From Bryum argenteum (taxonomy: Eukaryota; Streptophyta; Bryopsida; Bryales; Bryaceae), in assembly GCA_037043015.1 (NCBI GenBank), contig CM073321.1:39638420-39702419 (forward strand): a DNA stretch of 64,000 nucleotides. Direction: 5' to 3'. How positions within the stretch are numbered: the stretch's first letter is position 1; the number at the start of each line of letters is the position of its first letter. The position numbers and the translations under genes were made by a program. This document shows positions 33,649 through 44,668 of the stretch, in pieces. Under the pieces are notes generated by a model. It was not told the DNA's origin. It did not search any database and saw only the letters and a list, made by a program, of their open reading frames with translations.

Positions 33649-36066
33649 CTTGTCAAGAAGAGGAGCCATGCTCAGAGTGTGTTGGATGCGATACCCTCTG
33701 TATTCTACGCTCCAGAGTTGCCCCTCTACTCGAAGTCCGGCGCGTACAGAGAACACGACCTTGGTCTCAGTGACACCGAGCTGCGTTTGGAGTTCTACTG
33801 TCGGGTGTTGAAGATGTTCTCATCTCCGGGAGGGAAGTTTTTATCGATAATGGGTGGCAGAAAGCCAATGTTGGCTGGAATCGTAAGTACCTCGCACCAT
33901 TCCTTCAATTGGAACTGCTCATGCTCGTTTAGCTCGAGTCGAGCTAAACGAGCATGAGACCGTTTAGCTCGACTCGAGCTAAACGGTCTCATGCTTAAAT
34001 CTCTTCTATTTGTATTTTGTCCATGGCCTTTTAGCTCGAGTCGAGCTATTTCCTCTTAGTCTTCTTATAAGTTTCTGACTCCTTCTAAAACAGATGTGTC
34101 AGGCTGAGACATATGTTGTTATCAGCTAGACCGAGGCGGAGGCTTATACAAATGCTGCAACGGACTACCAACATGTTGACTACAACGATATCAACGTCGC
34201 AGTATACGTAAATCCGGAAGCTAATCGCGGTCCCAAGCCTTCTGCTGAAGGGTCGGGGAAGGGAAAGAAAAGGAAGTGTAAGAAGAAATCCACCCAGCCT
34301 GTAAGCGACGACTCTTCCGCTTCTGAGCACGAGCGTGAAGATGAAGGTGGTCCTTCTTCTCCGGCGGGGATGAATTCCCCCATGGATATAGCTGTTCCTC
34401 TCGTGTCTCCTCCCGCAATTGACTGGGCTGCGGTGGCAATTCCGTCCAGTACTGCTCGTGCTCCCTCTCGTGGTCGTGGTACTGCTCGTGCTCCCCCTCA
34501 GGGTCGTGGAAGCGGTCGAGCTCGGTCTTCTGCGTCTCATGGCCGCGGTACAGCACGCGCCCCTCCGCGCGAATCTACCAAGCGTTCTTCTTCTGAGGCG
34601 CAAGCTGGAGAGGCTTCTCGGTCCAGAAGCGCTACTGTGCCTCAAGCACAGACGGCGCTCGAAGCCAACTATGGCGCCTGCGATGTCGTCGGGGACATTG
34701 AGAGCCCCCCCCACCCGCGCTTGCGTCGTGGTCGACCATCGGAGGAGGATTCAGCTCGAGCCGAGCTAAACCAGCAGTCTCCTGGGGCCGCTGGGACTTA
34801 GGTTCAGCACAGGGTTCCACCCCCGGGGTTTCGAAGGGAGGTTAGTTCAAAGAACTCGAACGATCGCATCTACCGGGATCTCTTTGGCGAAAACGATGTA
34901 GTACCTGGGCAAGAGCGTGTGCCACGGGATGCATCATCATCCGACAGCTCTGACTCGTCAGACAATGACGATGTTGAGGGTTCGAGCGATGGCGACGGGG
35001 ACAACGATGACCAAGCTGATGATGCTGATCTCGCGGCCATGACCTTAGTCGACGAGGTGGCTCCTGATCCATCCCAGGAGGAGACTACTTTGGCGCCTCC
35101 TCCCCAAGGCCAGCAGAGCGCACCCAGGAGGCAGATTGAGAAGGGGAAGTACGACAAATGGTTCGTGAAAGGTGTTTGGAAGCCCGAGGACGAGCCGGAG
35201 GATACTATAGAAATCCGGTATTACGACTTCTCGGAGGAGCCTAGTTCTCCAAAGCCTTTGAGGGCTGAGGATGATCCTCTTCTCCCTGTCGTGCCTCTGC
35301 TCAGGGAAGAAGGAGAGCCTTCACAACCACCAGTGAAACTAGAAGTTGTCGCCCCCATGCTCACGAAGGATCAGAAGTGAGCACAGAAGCGGCAAGAGAA
35401 GAAGGCGCTGAAGGCTCGCAAGGCAGAGGAAGAAGTGGAGAGAGAGAGGCAAAGGTTAGCAGACATCGCAGCTGCGAATGCTCGAGTTGACAGATTGGAG
35501 TCCACATTCCTGAGCTCTCAGTCCGAAACCCGCATGGCACTAGGCAAGATGGAGCAGATGTTTCAATCATTCGGAAATATCTTATCCCAACTGCCTAGTT
35601 ATCCTAAACCCATTGCCTCCATCAACCCGGATCAACCTCACCTCAGCATCTGTGATGCGAGTCCACCAGCCATCGTCGGGCCTCCACAACCTCCTATTGT
35701 TGCTGAACCGGAAATCGCACCCCGCCCCATACCCCTCGAGATTTCAGAGAAGCCGACGAAAGAGGATGAAGTCCCGATTGAGGCAGCGCCGACGCCGACC
35801 CATCACACCGCTGCTGTCGCATTGGGGGAGCATGCAGAAGTTGCTCCTACCCATGACTCTCCCGTGGCTGCAACTGAGACGGCTATAACTTCACCGGTAA
35901 ATCCAGAGGTTAGTTACTATCCTTTCCTTCTCTTTGTCTTTGTGATCGTTGATGGTCATGGCAGTTGCTCTGCTATTCCCTCATGTCTTGAAGTTTTCAC
36001 AGTTAGTAATCTTAAAGCCGGCGCTCCTTGTTTGACAGGAGTCCGGCACCGATGTCGGCGAGTAGG
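33649..36066 (+). pseudogene. ParB-like/methyltransferase-like fusion gene, copy 3, 3' part only
   Basis: Nearly identical to copy 1 from 23247 to 24062 (AQSVLDAIPSVFYAPELPLY, GGKFLSIMGGRKPMLAGI), with the same last intron (33883-34093). It then continues past the point where copy 1 is cut. The extra tail is Ser/Arg/Pro-rich with GRGTARAPP repeats. A strongly acidic stretch follows (SDSSDSSDNDDVEGSSDGDG), then a charged helix (QRLADIAAANARVDRLESTF) and a Pro-rich end. The terminal exon is ESGTDVGE-stop after intron 35908-36039. Stops lie at 34799 and 35378. The 5' two thirds of the gene, including the ParB-like part, are absent and replaced by the solo LTR. Confidence 0.6.
33918..34050. repeat. 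extended hairpin palindromes in the copy 3 intron
   Basis: Two perfect inverted repeats overlap by eight bases. One spans 33918-33958 (20-bp arms, central G). The other spans 33951-33995 (22-bp arms, central C). A third, shorter copy lies near 34031. The flanks beyond the common 10-bp arm are different in the two but complementary within each. Confidence 0.92.
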
Positions 36067-36711
36067 TCGACGAGTAGTCTCCAAATTATTGGATGCTGTT
36101 TCGCATTTTGTACATAGTACAATTATAATCGCTGTACTTATTTGAAACATCATTCAATAAAATTGAGACTCTTTTATTTCACATCACTTTTTATCTTCAG
36201 TGAGTCTGCGTCCTTCTCATCACAAGGCCCTAAATTTCGTCCTTTTCTACCAGGCCCCCCTTCTGAATACCTTGTTCCGTCCGATTGCTTCAAAATCCCC
36301 CGCCAACCACCTCATGTTACCTCTGGGTGTGGCGGTTCAGTACCCAATCAGTGCTGGCAGTTCTTTGCATACTTCAGCATTTTGCAAGGTACACACCCTC
36401 TTGTTTTAATACCATTTGCCATTGTTACGTGTTCCCTCACTGCAGGCAGGACCGTCCAAACATCCCAAACAGCGTATCTCGCCCGAGCTACCCATTACGC
36501 ATATCTCTCACAGTCTTTTACGGTCCAAGCCCAAGTGGTTGAATGTGATGTTGGAGTTGGACGGGGTTCTATGTTCGATGGCCTCTGTGTCTACCCCAAC
36601 GCCTGCAGAGTGCATGTCTTTTCCGGATCCCAATAATCCTCCGGTGTTTTCCTCCACCGTCCCAATCTTAGTTGCCGGTTGGGTCGTCTACTGTCGTTCC
36701 GGGTTGACCGG

Positions 36712-37761
36712 TGTCATAAAGATTGTTGTGCATCCGGGTAAGCGCGGGGCTTCTTGGTACGGTAGTTAGTGTGACTTATGGAGGTGAATCTTCTATCAAC
36801 CTATTCACTTCAACCTATTCAACACTTTTACAACCTCCCGGCCACTTCAAGCCTTCATTTCTCCTTGCTCCAAATAGCTCCTTGCATGAAACCACCTCTC
36901 ACAAGTAGAATATCTTGCCTTCTAACACCTCTTAAAATCTCTCCTCATGAAACCTCTCCAAGCAAAAGATACGGCACAAAACGTAAGATGAAAAGTTTGT
37001 TCTCTTTATAGCTCATGAGAGAAGATACAAGCTAGATGCTTTGTGCATCTCTCACACCCTCCAACCAAACTCAACACCTTCTAAACCTCTATTATTGAAG
37101 AATACTTAGAGACACTCAAAATCCCACTCCAACTCACACATACCCACTAATCACTTGTTGTTCATGCCCAACTCCAAACTCCTAGCCAATTTATACTAAT
37201 CTACACCCAAGCTCTAACCAATAAGAAACCACCACATATTAGGTTACACAAAGAGGATTTTTGCAAGATTGGTCCAATGAGAAGCCTCCACATCGCCAAC
37301 TTGATGTTTTACCTTAATCGGTCCAATGGTAAGCCTCCACATGGTTGACTTTAAGCCTTCCTTGGTTGGTCCAATGGTAAGCCTCCACATGGTTGACTTT
37401 AAGCCTTCCTTGGTTGGTCCAATGGTAAGCCTCCACATGGTTGACTTTAAGCCTTCCTTGGTTGGTCCAATGGTAAGCCTCCACATGGTTGACTTTAAGC
37501 CTTCCTTGGTCGGTCCAATAGCAAGCCGCCTCCTTCGCACCACCTTATCCAACTAAATATCTAACTAAATATCTACTCTATCTAACAACCAAACGTCGGT
37601 TCTCAACCTTAATATCAACATAAACAAAGGCTAATCATGATCTCAACATAAACTAAACCCTAGCCACAACATAAAATCAATCCCACATTAACCACATATA
37701 AATTAGTACTAAACACCACTAAATAAATAATCACAACTACTAAACGGCCCACATCACGACA
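36712..37761 (-). repeat. 3' LTR of Ty3 element 2
   Basis: Coding-strand start TGTCGTGATGTGGG, end CTTTATGACA. A 48-bp minisatellite (GGTCCAATGGTAAGCCTCCA...) is repeated about four times at 37318-37510. It is present identically in the other LTR, so it predates insertion. Confidence 0.95.
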
Positions 37762-37780
37762 TCCACCCCTTCTAAACTTG
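37762..37780 (-). other. polypurine tract of Ty3 element 2
   Basis: The coding strand reads TTTAGAAGGGGTGGA immediately before the LTR start TGTCGTG. This is the expected primer site for plus-strand DNA synthesis. Confidence 0.75.
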
Positions 37781-37830
37781 CACATCTCTTAGAATGTGCA
37801 AATTTGGTTGAATAACGATGTGGGCCTACA

Positions 37831-38960
37831 TCAATGTTCAATGTAGTCAACTTGGTTTTCATCTTCATCAATCTCCCTCTCGACGTCTTCATCTACATCT
37901 TTAAAATTATCACCACGCCTTTTAAACAACTTGATTCGTTTTCCCGCAATCGGTAGCTTTAAGGTTGTACCGTCGAGCTCTCGCAAAGAATAGGTAGCAT
38001 TGTCGTGAACCAATTTGACAACATACGGCCCAAACCATCTCTTGGAGAATTTCTTGGTCGTACTATGTTGGTTGTCCAAACTACTATCGTAAACCAACAC
38101 CCAATCATCCTCTTCAATAGCTTTAGGCCGCAACCGATGCTTTCGGTCAAACCTCTCTTTGTTCTTCAATCTTGCTTCCTTCAACCGCTTGATAGCTTTC
38201 TCAATGTCCTCAGTCCTCCTTTCAAGTTGTCGAATCCTTAATGCCAACAAGTCCTCCCTTGTAAGACCATCCTCCCATGGCAAAATACTCCAAGTTGGAA
38301 CCACCTCTTCAATTGGCATAATTGGTTTTTGTCCAAACATCAACTCGCCGGCATATATCCCGTAACGGTGGTGCTATGAGTGGTTCGATCCGCCCACAAT
38401 GCAAATGGTAGTAATCGAGGCCACTCAAGCATCTTACCATCACATGCTTTAACCAATGCTTTCACAATTGGCGAATGCCCCCGCTCACTTTTACCATTAG
38501 CCTCCGGATTATATGCCGTTGTCAATGCAAGTTTAATACCCAACTTGCCAAAGAACTCTCGTGCTTCCTTCGCGTCCAATTCACCTCTATCCGCCGTAAT
38601 CTTCCCTACACAACCGTAACGGCAAATTACATCCTCCAAAAGAAATCGACATACTCCTTCGGTTGTCTTCGTTCGAAGCGCCCTTCCTTCCACTTGGTTA
38701 GACAAATCCTCCCGAGCAAGCACCAAATATTTCTTTTGTCCTATTCCCATAGGCATAGCAACCAAGTCCACAACCCACTTGTAATGCATCGTTAGTGGAT
38801 AGGTTGGATGTAACTCATCTCTATGACGAATACTTGAATAGACTTGGCAAGTCTCGCAAGATCCTACAAAGTCCGCCACATCTTTATAAATGCCCTTCCA
38901 CCAATATCTCTCCTTCACTTTGGCAAATGTTGCCCAAACTCCACGATGACGGCCCACCAA
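37831..38960 (-). CDS. integrase of Ty3 element 2
   Basis: Integrase inserts the element's cDNA. Reading leftwards from 38960, the zinc domain ends in CETCQVYSS. The core has Asp in YKWVVDLVAMP, Asp in ITADRGELDAKE and Glu in NPEANGKSERGH. The C-terminal part from 38343 carries KRWFGPYVVKLVHDNATYSL, the GPY/F module, and ends acidic (EREIDEDENQVDYIEH). One frame change lies near 38342 between the core and the C-terminal part. Otherwise it looks almost intact, consistent with a young element. Confidence 0.9.
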
Positions 38961-41224
38961 CCTTCATGAAACTCCTTGATGATTCGTTCTTGAGTTTCAA
39001 TTCCACATACAACTCTTTGTGGAACTCCACCCCTTAGCTTCGGATGCTTCCACAAAAATCCATTTCGAAGAAAGTAACCATAAGCCTTTCTTCGAATCCT
39101 CTTGAATTCTTGATCACTCCAAGTCTCTTGCTTCTTCAAGGAACTCAAGTATCTCCCAATATTTAGCCATTCTCCTTCATACAAGTCTTCCACAAACGCC
39201 TCAAGTGGTGTAGCCAAGCACAATCCTTCTTTCTTCACTAACGCCATGGTATAAAAATTGGTTCCAACATCTTCATCTTCGTCCACCATGTGCTCTTCAT
39301 CCTCGTACCTTGCCCGCGACAACATATCCGCCACCGCATTGTCCTTCCCCGCAATGTGCTTGAACTCTGGATTCATTGACTTGATGTAGGCTATCCACCT
39401 TAACATAGCAATATCCGGTGTAGAACAACTTGAAATCATCCCAAGTAGTGGTAGACAATCCGTTTCGACAACCACCGATGCACCAATCAAATACTCCTTC
39501 TCATGCTTCATAGCCGTAACAATTCCCCAAAGCTCCCTCTTCACTTGTGCATAGGCCCGTTGGCGAGAGTTCAAAACCTTTGCACCAAATCGTACTACAA
39601 ATCTATTTCCTTTACCATCATCTTGGCCAATTGCCCATCCAATCCCTATTGGGCTTGCATCCACCGTAATCACCACCGGTCTTCCCGAGTCGTAGTCAAC
39701 CTTCTTCAATGTTGGTGGAGATGAAAGAAGCTTCTTCAATTTCTTCATGGACTTGCTTTGCTCCACCCTCCATTGAAACTTTTGTTCCTTCCTCAACAAA
39801 AGATATAATGGATCCGCCACATGTGCAAAATGTGGTATCCAAATATGATAAAAGATGCATGCTCCCAAAAATCTTCGTACCTCCGTCGTGTTTGCGCACT
39901 CCTTCATCTTTTGAATGGCATCCACCTTCTCCATGGATGGCTTGCGACCATATGCTCCACACATATGCCCTACCACCGTAATCTCTTCAACTCCAAACAT
40001 TGATTTCACCCCCGATAAAGTTAAATGAACCTCCTCTAATCTTGTCAAGATCTTGTCACAATCGGCAATGTGATCCGCAACAAACTTCCGGCACCCCTTC
40101 AAATCCAACGTCTCATCTTTGTCCTCTTCCGCACATCCTTTGATAGGCACGTCATCAAGAAATGGCATAGTCTTTTCCGGAATAAAATCCCTCAAGACCT
40201 TGTTCATTCCATTCATCATGTGTGCCACGGAATTAGTAGCTCCTTGCGGTAATGTGCACATCCTCACCAAACCTAATGGCGTCCGCATCGTAGTCAAATC
40301 TCTACTCTCACCACCGCCAACTGGAATTGGTCGTATCCCGAATAAAGATCTCCCATCGAATAAATTGATCTTCCCGCAAATGCCTCCGCATACTCATCAA
40401 CAATTGGACTTGATCCCATGTTCGAATAGTTACCTTGTTCACGGTTGCATGTCTTGAATAAACCTTAATGCTCCATTTTTCTTTGGCACCGTAAACCACC
40501 GATTAGAATATGGTGCAATAGACGGCTCCAAAATTCCCATCTTGATCTTCTCGTTCAACAACTCCACAAGCTTTGGCAAATGAGCTTTAGGCACGGGAAT
40601 CGGTCGTAAATTCCATGGTGTATGCGAAATGGTAAAGATTACCATTGGCGCTACTACACTTGGATCAACACACCCAATTTCGTACGGCTCAAATGCAAAT
40701 GCCTTCCCATGCCGTAAGAGCATCTTTCGAAAAGACTCCTCCTCCATCTTGGTCAAAAAGTCTTCATTGCCAACCTTCAATCCATCCAACGCCGCCTTGT
40801 TCACGAATTCGTGGCCTATCTTCCTTGGATCTCTCAAATTTGGTTGCATAGATGCCTTATCAACCTTCTCCTCACAATCTAATGGTAGTGGCAAAGCCAC
40901 CGGTCTAACCTTCTTCGCCACGGTTTTGTACTTGGTCTCCACCCGTACCTCATAACTATCCGTGAATTTCTTCACCTCGTCATAAAACTCCTTGGAGTAA
41001 ACTCTCACAACCTTATCATCTTTTCCAACACCCGAATACAACAACACTTGTAATTCACTCATGGTATCACCCAAACATACTTCTTCAAAGACTCCCGAGA
41101 TATACTCACCTCCGTCAAGCACTCCATCCTCTTTCAACTTGTGCTCTACACTTTGGACACGACGCCTCTCTACTCGCTCTAATTTTTTGATGTTTTTAAA
41201 TAAAATAGAACCATCCCTAGACAA
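38915..41224 (-). CDS. reverse transcriptase-RNase H of Ty3 element 2
   Basis: From 41224 the pol frame has WNLRPIPVPKAHLPKL and YSNRWFTVPKKNGALRFIQD, the RT fingers region. A frame break lies between 40440 and 40300. The palm continues as RTPLGLVRMCTLPQGATNSV and TMPFLDDVPIKG, with F-L-D-D as the catalytic box. RNase H has VVITVDASPIGIGWAIG (first Asp), RELWGIVTAMKHEKEYL and ETDCLPLLGM, ending near GKDNAVADMLSRA. One or two sequence changes would be needed for continuous coding, so it is nearly but not fully intact. Confidence 0.92.
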
Positions 41225-41307
41225 ACCAACAACCCCCGTAGAAATGGCTTCTTGTGGTCTCCTTCCATGCGGGAAGCTATCAATCTTTTTACCATCCCAA
41301 TCCCGCC

Positions 41308-42330
41308 TTAGAATGGCATGTGGTGAAAATCCCTTCGGTCTTCAAAGTCTCGAAATTCCTTGTGCACCTTTGGTAATGGACGCTCCCTTAAACCAATCCG
41401 ATTTCTCTCGTGGTTGGCACAAACCGTCAAGAATTGAATAGCCTTCTTCCCATCACGGCTTCTAATCCTTGCGTACGCCGATCCGTTGTCCATCACCTTC
41501 GTTTCCATCCGTGTAGCGGTGATGTATGGTTGTCCAAGAATGATGGGATATGTCGACCTCTCTTGAACAAAGAAATGTTGTTCATCTCCAACATCTCCAA
41601 TTGTGACCTTCACATTTGGACATGCTCCATACAAATCACCCCTTGAATTGTTCGCCGCACGTATCAACCATCCATGGTCCAAATCTATGGGCCAATTTCC
41701 TTTTTCGTGCAACTCCTTTGACATCAAATTGATCTCCGACCCATGATCAATTAATGCCACAATCGGCTCTTCAAGAGCTCCCAACTTCACCAAAGTCTCC
41801 GTAGTTGCCCTCGCCCAATGATTGTTAGCATAATGACTTGGTGTTCGGTCTTCGCTCTCCTCCAATGCATTTGCAAGTTGAGAAACATGTCCTATAGGTT
41901 GGTCATCATCATCTTTTGCCACTCTCGCCACACGAACATTAGATGGAATAGACTCACCCGTAGTTTGCCTCTTCCTTTTGATGATATCAATGATGACTTC
42001 ATGAAACTCTCGCTTCGCAATGCCTAGAACTTCCCCCAAGGTAAACTCCACCTTTCCGCTCAAAATACGATCCTCCAAAACTTTTCTCAAATCCGTGGCC
42101 GCTTCAATGTCGGATTGCAATTTGTAAGACGGCGCCTTCCCCTTGTCTTTTGAAGAAGGAATTGCATCATGCATGGACTCCTCACGAATTGGCACCGTTT
42201 GTCGCGTCTTGTCCGCCCTTGTTGTCCTCTTTGATGCCCCTTCATGTACGTCGTCTCGCTTCCGCTTCTCCTCCATTATCGCCTCATGTTGGACTCTTGC
42301 AATATATGCATGAACCGACAAGGCATCCAC
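41308..42330 (-). CDS. protease region of Ty3 element 2
   Basis: 340 codons. EEPIVALIDHGSEINLMS gives the active site as D-H-G-S, a form found in a group of plant Ty3 proteases. TYPIILGQPYITATRMET matches the conserved later motif. The N-terminal half is a charged linker with KRKRDDVHEG. It lies between gag and RT as expected. Confidence 0.85.
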   Translation of the reverse strand: MDALSVHAYIARVQHEAIMEEKRKRDDVHEGASKRTTRADKTRQTVPIREESMHDAIPSSKDKGKAPSYKLQSDIEAATDLRKVLEDRILSGKVEFTLGEVLGIAKREFHEVIIDIIKRKRQTTGESIPSNVRVARVAKDDDDQPIGHVSQLANALEESEDRTPSHYANNHWARATTETLVKLGALEEPIVALIDHGSEINLMSKELHEKGNWPIDLDHGWLIRAANNSRGDLYGACPNVKVTIGDVGDEQHFFVQERSTYPIILGQPYITATRMETKVMDNGSAYARIRSRDGKKAIQFLTVCANHERNRIGLRERPLPKVHKEFRDFEDRRDFHHMPF

Positions 42331-42495
42331 CGGATCGTCCCAACCGTAGTTTCCCGAATGGATTTTCCGGCATGAATGAGAACTTCTTCATTGATCTTCC
42401 CATTCTCCGCAAACTTCTTAGCACTTGGCCACAACATACTTACTTGCTCCGGCGCGTCGATGCTCACTCCATATGTCTTTGCCTCCTTCGTCACG

Positions 42496-43580
42496 CTAAA
42501 GACCAATGCCTTCATACCTCCTCGACCGAAGTTTGTCTCCAACGGCTCCGTACCATCCTTCAAGTGAATCTTCCTTCTTTGAAAACAACAATCTTGTTGT
42601 CCAAAGCTTCGTAAACTCCTCACAATCTCTTTGCGAGTGTGCAAAACTATCACACCACATACACCTCAAAGGCAAGCCTCTCCCCGTTGGTGCCGACTTG
42701 ACCCTAAAGTCCCCTTCAATGCTCCTTCGATGGATGACTCTTCTCTTCAAGTTTGGCCATCTTAATCTTCAATTCTTGAATTCCCTTAATTAACTCATCC
42801 ATCGTTGAGCCATCAACCTTTGAAAAAGCATTAGTTGATTTGCTTGAAGATGGTGGTTTGACATCACATACCACACTTTTGTCCCTTCTTCGTTGTCGCC
42901 GCAAGTAGTGAAACCGCACCTACCACCTCCTTCCAATCCGTCTTCAATCCGCGCTCCGCTTCTCGATCCTCCAAAAGTGGTTCAAGCTTCTCTTGCAACT
43001 TTGGGTCCGCCGCTTGAATGAATAACTCGATTTTCTCGACATCCAAGGTCGTTCTTTCAATTGTCGACAATTGTCCATATTGCCGCTCAAATTCACGCAA
43101 GAGCTCACTTGCTCCTAAGCCCTTGTTGGGGCGCGTTATCCACTCTAGGAATGACCTCTTGGTTACCCTCTCCGAGTCCTCCATGAAAAACTCTTCCTTC
43201 AAAGCTTGGGAGAATGTTTCCCACGAATCTTGATGGGTCTCCTTCAATCCCTTGATCCTCTCTCGAATCTCGGGAATGGAAGCAAGTTCAAAGCTTTCCA
43301 CCATCTCATTCTTTGAAACATTGTTCAACTCCATCTCTCTTGTATAGATTCGTAAAAAACGAGTGACATCACGACCATCAAATTGATCTTCTTTATCAAC
43401 AACGGAATGTAATGCTTTGCTTACAAAAGCTTCTCGTCGTTGCATTCCTTGTCGTCGCTCCATGTGGAGTTGGAAAACTTCAAACATCCGCATGGTTTGC
43501 TCCATGTTGACTCCAAACGTCGCGTTCCCTTGACTGGCTCCTTCCATCTTCCACACTTCACATCCACCACAAACACACAA
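42496..43580 (-). CDS. gag of Ty3 element 2
   Basis: The capsid part (43580-42864) has DQFDGRDVTRFLRIYTREME and WETFSQALKEEFFMEDSERV, the retrotransposon gag fold that assembles the particle. After frame changes near 42890 and 42720 comes CMWCDSFAHSQRDC, one C-x2-C-x4-H-x4-C zinc knuckle. The start is probably the MEGASQGNATFG methionine and not the first ATG of the frame. Confidence 0.9.
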
Positions 43581-43599
43581 CTACCGCCCGGATATTCAC

Positions 43600-43618
43600 G
43601 TCGAGTTCACCAAAAATA
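43600..43618 (-). other. primer-binding site of Ty3 element 2
   Basis: The coding strand after the 5' LTR reads TATTTTTGGTGAACTCGACG. TGG followed by GAACTCGAC is the complement of a tRNA 3' end terminating in CCA. I do not assign the tRNA. Confidence 0.6.
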
Positions 43619-44668
43619 TGTCATAAAGATTGTTGTGCATCCGGGTAAGCGCGGGGCTTCTTGGTACGGTAGTTAGTGTGACTTATGGAGGTGAATCTTC
43701 TATCAACCTATTCACTTCAACCTATTCAACACTTTTACAACCTCCCGGCCACTTCAAGCCTTCATTTCTCCTTGCTCCAAATAGCTCCTTGCATGAAACC
43801 ACCTCTCACAAGTAGAATATCTTGCCTTCTAACACCTCTTAAAATCTCTCCTCATGAAACCTCTCCAGCAAAAAGATACGGCACAAAACGTAAGATGAAA
43901 AGTTTGTTCTCTTTATAGCTCATGAGAGAAGATACAAGCTAGATGCTTTGTGCATCTCCTCACCCCTCCAACCAAACTCAACACCTTCTAAACCTCTATT
44001 ATTGAAGAATACTTAGAGACACTCAAAATCCCACTCCAACTCACACATACCCACTAATCACTTGTTGTTCATGCCCAACTCCAAACTCCTAGCCAATTTA
44101 TACTAATCTACACCCAAGCTCTAACCAATAAGAAACCACCACATATTAGGTTACACAAAGAGGATTTTTGCAAGATTGGTCCAATGAGAAGCCTCCACAT
44201 CGCCAACTTGATGTTTTACCTTAATCGGTCCAATGGTAAGCCTCCACATGGTTGACTTTAAGCCTTCCTTGGTTGGTCCAATGGTAAGCCTCCACATGGT
44301 TGACTTTAAGCCTTCCTTGGTTGGTCCAATGGTAAGCCTCCACATGGTTGACTTTAAGCCTTCCTTGGTTGGTCCAATGGTAAGCCTCCACATGGTTGAC
44401 TTTAAGCCTTCCTTGGTCGGTCCAATAGCAAGCCGCCTCCTTCGCACCACCTTATCCAACTAAATATCTAACTAAATATCTACTCTATCTAACAACCAAA
44501 CGTCGGTTCTCAACCTTAATATCAACATAAACAAAGGCTAATCATGATCTCAACATAAACTAAACCCTAGCCACAACATAAAATCAATCCCACATTAACC
44601 ACATATAAATTAGTACTAAACACCACTAAATAAATAATCACAACTACTAAACGGCCCACATCACGACA
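43619..44668 (-). repeat. 5' LTR of Ty3 element 2
   Basis: 1050 bp, nearly identical to 36712-37761, with the same 48-bp minisatellite at 44226-44417. Confidence 0.95.

Larger units (their letters stand above)
36712..44668 (-). mobile_element. young Ty3/gypsy retrotransposon 2
   Basis: Two 1050-bp LTRs (36712-37761 and 43619-44668) are nearly identical, with only a few differences near 36957 and 37055. CCGG flanks both sides, and excision of one copy restores the host reading frame. The coding strand is minus: gag at 43.6-42.5 kb, protease near 41.7 kb, RT and RNase H at 41.2-39 kb, and integrase at 39-37.8 kb. The near identity of the LTRs makes this one of the most recent insertions in the window. 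Confidence 0.95.

Noticed and set aside
37244-37556. Repetitive ORFs in both LTRs of Ty3 element 2
   Set aside because: They arise from a 48-bp minisatellite whose length is divisible by three, and lie within an LTR.
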